Assembly: GCA_041653315.1 (NCBI GenBank)
Contig: JBAZFO010000044.1
Coordinates: 1 to 8,686, forward strand
Length of the DNA: 8,686 nucleotides
Origin: Candidatus Micrarchaeia archaeon
GTDB lineage: Archaea > Micrarchaeota > Micrarchaeia > Anstonellales > JAHKLY01
Reading direction: 5' to 3'
Shown here: piece after piece, positions 1-5,945 of the stretch
How positions within the stretch are numbered: the stretch's first letter is position 1
Layout of the letters: the number at the start of each line of letters is the position of its first letter
Notes under the pieces: model-generated
What the model was told of the DNA's origin: nothing
What the model saw: the letters and a program-made list of their open reading frames with translations, nothing else
Databases searched by the model: none
Position numbers and translations under genes: made by a program

Positions 1-1955
1 GCAACAGAAGGTATCTTTACCCAAATAAAAGAATCACCGCTTGCATTCCAAAGTTCTATTTCGTATTTTAACTCACCATCTTCACTTGAATTTGTAAATC
101 TTATATCTTTTCCTGTCGTATTGGCTTTAGAATAATCAAAGTTTGATGTGGTTAATTTTACTAAAATAGGAAACTCTGTAAGTGTTTCATCAATTAAAGA
201 AGAATTTATTGTGAAATTCATTTTATAATCCCAAGAACTATTCCACCAAGCATATTCTGGAAATGAAAATTCGCCCAATTGTAAGATATTGTCTATTGAC
301 TCATTTGGGGATTTTTTTCCATGAACCGTAAACTCAATGCATTCACCGGGCAATAAATTAAAGAATTTATTCTCGTTTTTAAATTCCTCAACTTTGTTTT
401 TAGATTCTTTTATAATTTGTTTTGTTTTTTCTTCTTTTAAACTTTCTATGGTTTCGCCTGTTTGTTTATTTGTTTTTTTGATCATTTCAAAAGCTGATCC
501 ATCTTCTGTTCTATCTTTAATTTCATCTAAAATCTCTTCTCTTTTATTTTTTTCTTCTCTTATATCTCCGCTTTTTACTTTTAATTTTGATTTGTTTAAA
601 GTTTCTTCTATGTTTTTTTCATCTATTTCAAAATTCTTTTTCTCTTCCCACAGTTCTTTCTCCTTCTTTTCTTCAATGTATTTTGAATACTCTAAGAAAG
701 TTTCTCTCTCTTCTTCTTTTACTAAAGCAACCTCTATTGTATCAGAAAAATTAATGGTGCCTCCATTACAAACAATATATGTTGAATAACAATTAATTAA
801 ACATTGGTCTGTGTTTTCTAATAAAGTAACAAAAATATCGCTTTTTTGTATTTCTTGTGCTGTTTCGTTAATAGTTTCGTTTATCGTTTCATTAATAGTT
901 ACATTTATAGTTTCATTGATGATTTCGCCAATACTTTCTTCACATTCTCCTGTTATATTATCACAAAAATAATTTTCAGAGCAACCGCATGATTGACAGA
1001 ATGAAATTAATGTAAGATTTCCTTCACAAAATAAAGGTAATGTGTTAGAGCAATTGCCTGCTATTGTTCCATCCCCACACATTTCAATGGTTTCGTTAAT
1101 AATCTCATTGATTGTTTCGTTTTCAACTGGTTCTTCTATTAAATCCTTAAAACATTCTTGTGTTATTTCATCACAAGAATAATTTTCAGGACATCCACAT
1201 TCATTACAATTATTAATAAGTTCTAAATCTTCAGAACAATATAATGGTAAATTAATTGAACAATTGTTTATTGCTATATTGTCAAAACACAATTCTGATT
1301 CTTCTATTGTTTCATTCATCTCTTCTGTTTCATTATTTTCTATTTCTAAAGTTAAAACTTCAATTGAAAATATGTCAGAAACATTTTCTTCTAAGTCAGA
1401 ACAGGTTATTAAATAAGAAAAATTTCCTATAGTTAAGTCATGACATACAATTTCTCCTGTTTCATTATTTATATCCCATTCTGTTGAGTTGTCATAATAA
1501 TACAATGTGTCATTGTCTGCATCAGAACAATTTATATCATAATATAAAGAGTCATTCTCATACAAAAAAAAATTATCAAAAGAATGTAAAAAAAAAGGAG
1601 GAGAATTAAGAATAACTGCCTCTTTTAAATAACTGTTATTGCCTAAGGTAACATTACATAAAACACTTCCTTTTGTAGTTTCATTTGAATATAAAATAGA
1701 AGAAAAGCTTTTAGAAGAATTTTCTTGAAAAGAATGAGAAAATTCTTCTGATTTTTCTAAATTATCTTGTAAAAACCACTCAAAAATAATGTTTACTTTT
1801 TCATTTTCTGTTCCATTTATTTGTGCTATACACACCAAATTATCTTTTGTTGTTGCAGTTTGTGGAGATAAATTAAGTAAAGGTATACTTAAAGAAATAA
1901 TTATAGATATAATTATTAATAATAATATTAAAGTTATTTTAATTTTGCCTTTCAT
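1..1955 (-). CDS. Secreted multidomain surface protein with cadherin-like domain, two 8-Cys modules and DUF2341 (C-terminus outside window)
   Basis: The frame is open from the ATG at 1955 to the left edge, giving 651 complete residues and no stop. Residues 1-30 are a signal peptide or membrane anchor (MKGKIKIT followed by an Ile/Leu run). About residues 117-205 look like an archaeal cadherin/Ig-like domain (NSPP start, then CSDADNDTLYYYD and INNETGEI). Two eight-cysteine modules span residues 223-268 and 293-338, joined and followed by Asn-Glu-Thr-Ile linkers (to about 366). Residues about 390-550 are Lys/Glu-rich and probably helical or coiled. From residue 570 (WWNSSWDYKMNF, then FPILVKL, FDYSKAN, DIRFTNS, IWVKIPS) the sequence is a typical DUF2341 domain, cut by the window edge. 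NxS/T sequons are abundant, suggesting a glycosylated exported protein. An in-frame ATG at 2009 would add 18 residues, but 1955 fits the TATA position and a normal signal peptide better. Ligand and role are unknown; DUF2341 is usually a carbohydrate-binding-like surface domain. Confidence 0.85.
   Translation of the reverse strand, partial: MKGKIKITLILLLIIISIIISLSIPLLNLSPQTATTKDNLVCIAQINGTENEKVNIIFEWFLQDNLEKSEEFSHSFQENSSKSFSSILYSNETTKGSVLCNVTLGNNSYLKEAVILNSPPFFLHSFDNFFLYENDSLYYDINCSDADNDTLYYYDNSTEWDINNETGEIVCHDLTIGNFSYLITCSDLEENVSDIFSIEVLTLEIENNETEEMNETIEESELCFDNIAINNCSINLPLYCSEDLELINNCNECGCPENYSCDEITQECFKDLIEEPVENETINEIINETIEMCGDGTIAGNCSNTLPLFCEGNLTLISFCQSCGCSENYFCDNITGECEESIGEIINETINVTINETINETINETAQEIQKSDIFVTLLENTDQCLINCYSTYIVCNGGTINFSDTIEVALVKEEERETFLEYSKYIEEKKEKELWEEKKNFEIDEKNIEETLNKSKLKVKSGDIREEKNKREEILDEIKDRTEDGSAFEMIKKTNKQTGETIESLKEEKTKQIIKESKNKVEEFKNENKFFNLLPGECIEFTVHGKKSPNESIDNILQLGEFSFPEYAWWNSSWDYKMNFTINSSLIDETLTEFPILVKLTTSNFDYSKANTTGKDIRFTNSSEDGELKYEIELWNASGDSFIWVKIPSV
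858..923 (-). repeat. Tandem 12-bp repeat encoding TINE linker
   Basis: This stretch encodes residues 345-366 of the DUF2341 protein, a run of INET/INVT units. At DNA level it is an imperfect 12-bp tandem repeat (plus strand roughly GTTTCATTAATA). Every unit contains an N-x-T sequon, so the linker could be heavily N-glycosylated. A shorter copy is at 1080-1133. It is a coding low-complexity linker that can expand or shrink by slippage, not a CRISPR. Confidence 0.7.
942..1289 (-). repeat. Two protein-level repeats: eight-cysteine modules
   Basis: Two 46-residue modules in the DUF2341 protein are encoded at 1289-1152 and 1079-942, with a 24-residue Asn/Glu/Thr/Ile linker between them. Both hold eight cysteines in the same spacing and share LP-L-Y/F-C, then C-x-x-CGC, then ENY-x-CD and a final GEC/QEC. 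The first reads C-FD-N and the second CGDGT-AGNC at the start. Identical cysteine spacing suggests a small disulfide-bonded fold arising by duplication. Similar modules are familiar from secreted proteins of DPANN archaea; no function is established. Confidence 0.7.
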
Positions 1956-1990
1956 CAAAATAAAAAACACAGAAAAAATATATAAACCTT
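1956..1990 (-). promoter_or_regulatory. TATA promoter of the DUF2341 protein, probably leaderless
   Basis: On the minus strand a perfect archaeal TTTATATA lies at 1986-1979. Its centre is about 27 nt before the ATG at 1955, the usual TATA-to-start-site distance, so transcription would begin at or next to the ATG with no leader. No Shine-Dalgarno sequence precedes this ATG, which agrees. A second TATA-like stretch (2028-2016) lies further upstream and would instead give a leader of about 40 nt. Confidence 0.55.
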
Positions 1991-2088
1991 GGTTTTCCTG
2001 CTTTTTCATAATCGGTTATAAATATATTAATGGAGGACTAATTTTGCCCCATAAATTCATTTTTTGACCAAAAGGATAATATTTTTTT
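1991..2088. other. AT-rich spacer between divergent surface gene and IS66 remnant
   Basis: No gene is seen here. It holds an AT-rich TATA-like block (2016-2028) that can be read as a TATA box in the minus direction for the DUF2341 gene. The same block with ATGG attached (2016-2034) recurs, 17 of 19 bases identical, at 5381-5399 in front of the FG-GAP gene. The left boundary of the transposon remnant must lie in or near this spacer, but I could not find a terminal inverted repeat or target duplication. Confidence 0.4.
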
Positions 2089-3034
2089 ATGTCTGCGACC
2101 CGTATGAACGCAGATAATAAAGAAGTAGTGATTAGCAGAGAAAAGTATAATTCACTACTTTATCTCAAAAAGGAAAATGAAAGATTACAAAACAAATAAT
2201 AAAGTTATTTAAACAAGATAAATTTTATTAAAAGAAAATGAAAAACTAAGAAAACAACTAAGAAAATTTATTAATGAAAATACTCTTTCTGGTGTATTTT
2301 CTTAGTACATACAACAATACCAATCAACAGTTGACATTGAGATTAAAGAAAATAAAAATAAAAAAAACAGATACTGAGAATAAACAAAAAAACAGATATA
2401 AGAAATAACAGACCGGATAAGATAGATGAAACAGTTAATCTAAAGATTAAGAAATGTCCTCACTGCAGTTTTAAACTTAATCAAAAAAATAAGACAAATA
2501 AAATAATAATTATCAGTTTAGAATTAAAAAACCTAATTAAAACAACAGAATATGATATTTATCATACTTATTGTCCTAAATATAAAAGAGAATTAAGATT
2601 CAGTGTCCCTAATTCTCTTCCATATTTTAAATATTCTTTAGATATTTTTCTTATGATATCAATATTATCAATCGCATTAAACCTTACTGATAGAAAAATA
2701 TCAGAATTCTTTATTACTATATTTGGATTATCAATTTCTCCTACTACTGTGTGTAATATAAGATTAAAACTCAAAAATTATTTAGGAAATAAATATAATA
2801 TTCTTGAAGACATTTCTTGAATATGAAAATGTGCCATACACAAATAATCAAAGTGAAAGATTACTGCGGCAGCCAGTAATTAAAAGAAAAATATCACAAT
2901 AGTTTGAAAGTGATAAAAATATTGAAAGTTACTGCATACAGCTGTCTTTATACAAGACAACCAGAATGAATAATCTAGATTACAAAGATTATCTACATAA
3001 TGTGGTTTCACAAAAACTAGTGGAAAGAATTTAA
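2089..3034 (+). pseudogene. IS66-type transposase remnant, catalytic core deleted
   Basis: Translated pieces in two frames line up in order with an IS66-type transposase. 2089-2196 gives an N-terminal segment (EVVISREKYNSLL, KKENERL) ending at a stop. 2222-2302, shifted by one frame, gives LLKENEKLRKQL and INENT-SG, the family's N-terminal coiled coil. 2362-2817, back in the first frame, gives RPDKID, a zinc-finger half CPHC (2455-2466), CPKY (2572-2583) where the last zinc ligand is Tyr instead of Cys, then SVPNSLP and the helix-turn-helix LNLTDRKISEF/FGLSISPTTV. 2810-3031, shifted again, gives the C-terminal end FLEYENVPYTNNQSERLLR with the third catalytic acidic residue (Glu, 2855-2857) and KRKIS, interrupted by a TAG at 2900-2902. 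The segment with the two catalytic Asp residues is missing at about 2810-2820. It cannot make a working enzyme. Confidence 0.88.
2092..2114. repeat. Small inverted repeat at the start of the transposase remnant
   Basis: TCTGCG at 2092-2097 and CGCAGA at 2109-2114 form a perfect 6-bp stem with an 11-nt loop, overlapping the first codons of the remnant. It is locally GC-richer than its surroundings. It could be a leftover transposon regulatory hairpin or chance; no function is claimed. Confidence 0.35.
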
Positions 3035-3048
3035 ACTCTTATTATTAA

Positions 3049-3064
3049 TAAATACTTACTTTAA
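3049..3064. repeat. Direct repeat copy 1 (16 bp) at 3' end of the FG-GAP gene
   Basis: TAAATACTTACTTTAA is found here and, identically and in the same orientation, at 5512-5527. On the minus strand both copies read TTAAAGTAAGTATTTA: the last Leu-Lys codons, the TAA stop and the first 7 nt of 3' flank. This copy ends the FG-GAP gene and lies 15 bp beyond the transposase remnant. Confidence 0.6.
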
Positions 3065-5344
3065 AATACGTGTGTTTTTACAGAAATAAAAATGCCCATC
3101 TTCACCCCCAATTAAAAGATCAGGAATACCATTCTTATCCCAATCTACTACAGTGGGAGAAGTAGTATGTCCTGTCATTTTCACGTTTGATAATCCCCCT
3201 TTATTTTTTAATAGTACTATTCCCTTAATTGATCCCGTATTCTCAAGTAAGGATACATTCTCACTATTAACTAAGATATCAAAATCTCCATCATTATCCC
3301 AATCAGAGAAGCAAATTTTTCGTCTTCCACTTTTTCCATATTTATCTGCATTTAATCTAAGCAAACCATCTGAAGAATTAATTACTTCATGATTTATTCC
3401 AAATATGGAATTATCTATTCCATAAAATATTCTCTGCCCTGGCTTGAGTTTTAGCATGCCTCCTTCAAAATAACGTTCAAAATATGCAAGGTACCCTTCA
3501 TAATCCAACATAATCAAATCTATTAATCCATCCCTATTCCAGTCTATTGCAAAGGGAGTAGTTCTCCACTGGGTAACTAACTGATTATTTTTAGGTTCCC
3601 ACCAATTCCATTCTGGTTTAGGCACATCCTCCTTCCATTCTACAAATACGGGTTTAACTTTATTTAAAACTGGTGAATTCTTAGTGCCTATATTCTTATA
3701 CCATTCAACTTTCCCAAAAATAGAATTAAAAATAATATCTTTTAATCCATCTCCATCCCAATCAGCAACAGATAATGTTGTATACCCCCATTTTTTTTCA
3801 GCTGGTCCTTGAATTGAACCATTATATCCAGCCATTATCCTAATCACTTTTCCATCTGCCCTAAGTAACTTTGGTTTATCCCATTTTGGGGGATTCCCCC
3901 CATCTAAATTTTCTATAAACCCAATATACCCCGCAGAAGTTCCACAAATAAGGTCTTCGTCACCATCCTCATCCCAATCAACACTAAATGGAGTAACAAG
4001 TGACCCAAACTTTAAATCATCTGCTTGTTGTTGGAAATACCTTGGCATTTTGAAACAAGGACCAGATACATTTATTTTACCTGTATTCTCTACAAAAGCT
4101 ACTCTACCATCTTCATCACCCGTTATTAAATCTATATTACCATCGGCATTCCAATCAACCGCAACTGCTACAATCATTTGAGTATCTATAGTTATATCTC
4201 TCTTACCATTAGTAATATATTTTCCTGAAGCATATTTTGGTGCACTACGTGTCCCTATATTTTCAAACCATGTAAGTTTGTCAAAAAATTCCCCACAAAT
4301 TATATCTAAGTCGCCGTCATTATCAAAATCTGCGAAATTGGGTGATGGTTGACCATACACATCAATATCCCTTCCTGCTGCCTGTAATTTAAACGGTTTT
4401 GAATATTTACCAGTACCCTCATTTTTAAGTAAATATATATAACCATGTAATTGTCCATTAATCCACCTCCCTTCCATATCAAAGGCATTATCCCACCCAT
4501 AATCTGTCCAATCACCAATACCAATTATAATATCAAGATTGCCATCACCATCATAATCAACATATTTCCATCCATTTGCTCTAATCTTAGTAAGTTTTTG
4601 ATCAAAAACAAGATTTGAATATAAAATAGTAGGTTGATTAAAAAGTGAATCAGTAAAGTTCAGAAATTCTATACCTGGAATAAGTACCCTCACAGAATTA
4701 TTAACGTATGATATTTGAACGTTATCCATACCTTCTGCTACTTTAATTGGTGCTTTAAAAATTGGAAAATCACTATTTCCAGGATTCTCGAAAAACCATA
4801 ATCCATTATATAATATAGAAGGGCTATTTACTAATAAATCCAAATCACCATCTCCATCATAATCTATAGGTAAAGGATATGCCCATAACCCCACACCCAA
4901 GTCAACAATTAATCCTGGATTATTAAATTTTACTCTTTCGTAGTTATGCTCTTTTCCCTCTTCAACATTAAGAATAGAAGCTTTTGGTAATAACTCCAAA
5001 TTTTCAATTTCATCAGTAACACAAATATTATTAACTCCGTTTTTATCAATTTGTTTCCTTTCATCAATTAACTCTTTCTCAAAAAGTATATTTATTAAAT
5101 TTGAAGAACTGCAACTTTTGCCATTTTCATTTATTTTATTATCCTTATTGTCTGCCATTATTTCAATTCTTTCATCTTTGTAAGAACTATGTTTTTGTGT
5201 ATAAGATTTATAACTAATGGGGAGTATTCCTCCAAATACAATCATTCCAACTAACACCACCCTCTTAATAAATCTATTTGATATTTTTGGGCTATTGTCA
5301 AAGGATAATCTCCATTCTTCTGTTTTTCTTCTTTTTAATTTCAT
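3056..5344 (-). CDS. Membrane-anchored FG-GAP/VCBS repeat protein with nine Asp-rich calcium-binding motifs
   Basis: The 762-residue protein has a basic N-terminus, one hydrophobic segment at about 29-46 (VVLVGMIVFGGILPI) acting as anchor or uncleaved signal, and a Lys/Asn/Glu-rich stretch at 51-140. The rest is a probable beta-propeller with nine DxDxDGxxD-type loops at 161, 263, 339, 397, 456, 528, 601, 681 and 734 (for example DYDGDGDLD, DFDNDGDLD, DWNRDGLID). Long conserved-looking stretches lie between them: GIGDWTDYGWDNAFD (275-289), SPNFADFDNDGDLDIICGEF (334-353), VTQWRTTPFAIDWNRDG (590-606), GHTTSPTVVDW (725-735). From memory these match a bacterial VCBS-repeat family of Planctomycetes, Lentisphaerae and Bacteroidetes, often beside glycoside hydrolases. 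It probably acts outside the cell in carbohydrate binding or processing; no catalytic site is recognised. The start is supported by GGTG (5354-5351), six nt upstream. A bacterial origin by transfer is inferred. Confidence 0.88.
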   Translation of the reverse strand: MKLKRRKTEEWRLSFDNSPKISNRFIKRVVLVGMIVFGGILPISYKSYTQKHSSYKDERIEIMADNKDNKINENGKSCSSSNLINILFEKELIDERKQIDKNGVNNICVTDEIENLELLPKASILNVEEGKEHNYERVKFNNPGLIVDLGVGLWAYPLPIDYDGDGDLDLLVNSPSILYNGLWFFENPGNSDFPIFKAPIKVAEGMDNVQISYVNNSVRVLIPGIEFLNFTDSLFNQPTILYSNLVFDQKLTKIRANGWKYVDYDGDGNLDIIIGIGDWTDYGWDNAFDMEGRWINGQLHGYIYLLKNEGTGKYSKPFKLQAAGRDIDVYGQPSPNFADFDNDGDLDIICGEFFDKLTWFENIGTRSAPKYASGKYITNGKRDITIDTQMIVAVAVDWNADGNIDLITGDEDGRVAFVENTGKINVSGPCFKMPRYFQQQADDLKFGSLVTPFSVDWDEDGDEDLICGTSAGYIGFIENLDGGNPPKWDKPKLLRADGKVIRIMAGYNGSIQGPAEKKWGYTTLSVADWDGDGLKDIIFNSIFGKVEWYKNIGTKNSPVLNKVKPVFVEWKEDVPKPEWNWWEPKNNQLVTQWRTTPFAIDWNRDGLIDLIMLDYEGYLAYFERYFEGGMLKLKPGQRIFYGIDNSIFGINHEVINSSDGLLRLNADKYGKSGRRKICFSDWDNDGDFDILVNSENVSLLENTGSIKGIVLLKNKGGLSNVKMTGHTTSPTVVDWDKNGIPDLLIGGEDGHFYFCKNTRILK

Positions 5345-5390
5345 TCATCCCACCGTGTTAAATATTGTATTTTTTTGTATTTATAAATAT
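5345..5390 (-). promoter_or_regulatory. TATA promoter and Shine-Dalgarno site of the FG-GAP gene
   Basis: On the minus strand TTTATAAA lies at 5387-5380, followed by an AT-rich spacer and GGTGGGATGA directly before the ATG at 5344. The expected start site, about 25 nt after the TATA centre, is near 5358, leaving a leader of about 13 nt that just includes the GGTG ribosome-binding motif. TATA, start site and ribosome site are therefore mutually consistent for an archaeal promoter, meaning the gene, even if foreign, carries or gained local expression signals. Confidence 0.55.
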
Positions 5391-5450
5391 ATTGATGGGA
5401 TTATAATATGTAATTATACTCAAATAGTCTAAGTATCCTCTCATAACTTG

Positions 5451-5471
5451 CCAAATTTGGTCTAAATAGAC
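5451..5471. promoter_or_regulatory. Two adjacent palindromes upstream of the FG-GAP promoter
   Basis: CCAAATTTGG (5451-5460) is a perfect 10-bp palindrome, and GTCTAAATAGAC (5460-5471) is a 5-2-5 inverted repeat sharing its first G. They lie in the 174-bp gap between the RNase H gene's 3' end and the FG-GAP gene, about 65 bp upstream of the FG-GAP TATA box. AGTCTA also appears at 5426-5431. They could be operator sites for dimeric regulators, but nothing else in the sequence demonstrates this. Confidence 0.3.
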
Positions 5472-5482
5472 ACAATTCAAAT

Positions 5483-5490
5483 AAAAAAAA
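5483..5490 (-). terminator. Oligo-T terminator of the methyltransferase-RNase H operon
   Basis: On the minus strand a run of eight T lies about 30 nt after the RNase H stop codon, with no GC-rich stem in front. That is the usual form of an archaeal intrinsic terminator. It would stop the operon before the FG-GAP promoter. Confidence 0.5.
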
Positions 5491-5511
5491 GTACATAAAT
5501 TCATTTATTTT

Positions 5512-5527
5512 TAAATACTTACTTTAA
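5512..5527. repeat. Direct repeat copy 2 (16 bp) at 3' end of the RNase H gene
   Basis: This is identical to 3049-3064. It covers the last Leu-Lys codons, the stop and 7 nt of 3' flank of the RNase H gene. Together the copies bracket a 2.46-kb segment containing only the FG-GAP gene and its upstream region, which is the arrangement expected if a segment had integrated at the 3' end of a gene. Confidence 0.6.
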
Positions 5528-5935
5528 GGTTTTTTTCCCTAATGCTTCATTTACTAATTTATCAGCGCGCTGTTGATATATGTCATCGCGCTTAACATGT
5601 TTGTATTCTACTTTTTTAAACTGCCCTTCTACCCATTTTAGTTGTTCATATAATTTTTTAATATTCGGCGCTTTAACTTGATACTCTTCAATAGCTTGTT
5701 TTTGAACTAATTCACTATCTAAATAACAAATAACATGTTCATTAGTATAATTAAGCGCTAATTCCAAACCTTTTATAAGAGCTTTATATTCAGCTTCATT
5801 ATTTGTAGCTTTTCCTATTTTCTTTTTATAACTCTCTAATACATTCCTCTTAAAATCTTGAATAACTATACCAATACTTGCAGGACCTGGATTTCCTCGC
5901 GCACCGCCGTCTGTATTTAAAATAATTTTATCCAT
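5519..5935 (-). CDS. rnhA: Ribonuclease HI-type protein
   Basis: The 138-residue protein is a minimal RNase H fold enzyme, which cleaves RNA in RNA-DNA hybrids using metal ions. The four-carboxylate site is visible: D9 in TDGGARGNPGP (8-18), E47 in NNEAEY (45-50), D73 in DSELV (73-77) and D125 in RADKLVNEAL, preceded by HVKRDD. The length is close to the compact RNase HI forms of archaea and candidate-phylum bacteria; there is no N-terminal hybrid-binding domain and no reverse-transcriptase domain. The start at 5935 follows the methyltransferase stop by 10 nt, with GGGG (5946-5943) as a weak ribosome site, so the two genes are probably co-transcribed. Likely roles are RNA primer or R-loop removal in the cytoplasm. 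Its 3' end carries one copy of the 16-bp repeat. Confidence 0.92.
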   Translation of the reverse strand: MDKIILNTDGGARGNPGPASIGIVIQDFKRNVLESYKKKIGKATNNEAEYKALIKGLELALNYTNEHVICYLDSELVQKQAIEEYQVKAPNIKKLYEQLKWVEGQFKKVEYKHVKRDDIYQQRADKLVNEALGKKTLK

Positions 5936-5945
5936 AATTTTTCCC

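Noticed and set aside
337..789. 150-residue open frame on the plus strand, Ser/Phe-rich
   Set aside because: It is antisense to the Lys/Glu-rich helical region of the DUF2341 protein; GAA/AAA codons read backwards give Phe/Ser runs. It has no domain or promoter of its own.
858..923. Possible CRISPR-like or noncoding tandem array
   Set aside because: The 12-bp units are contiguous without spacers and encode an in-frame INET linker.
1955..2009. Alternative start at 2009 for the DUF2341 protein
   Set aside because: The in-frame ATG lies only a few nt after the upstream TATA-like block and well before the transcription start predicted from either TATA; starting at 1955 gives a normal signal peptide and fits TATA spacing.
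1789..2067. 92-residue plus-strand open frame with a hydrophobic stretch
   Set aside because: It overlaps the signal-peptide region and promoter of the minus-strand gene; the hydrophobic look comes from AT-rich sequence on the opposite strand.
2568..2774. 68-residue minus-strand open frame
   Set aside because: It is antisense to the zinc-finger/helix-turn-helix part of the transposase remnant, whose plus-strand translation is clearly homologous to IS66-type transposases.
3153..5432. Short open frames inside and around the FG-GAP gene (3153-3392, 4306-4524, 5217-5432)
   Set aside because: All are in other frames of the long gene, are low in complexity and lack recognisable domains.
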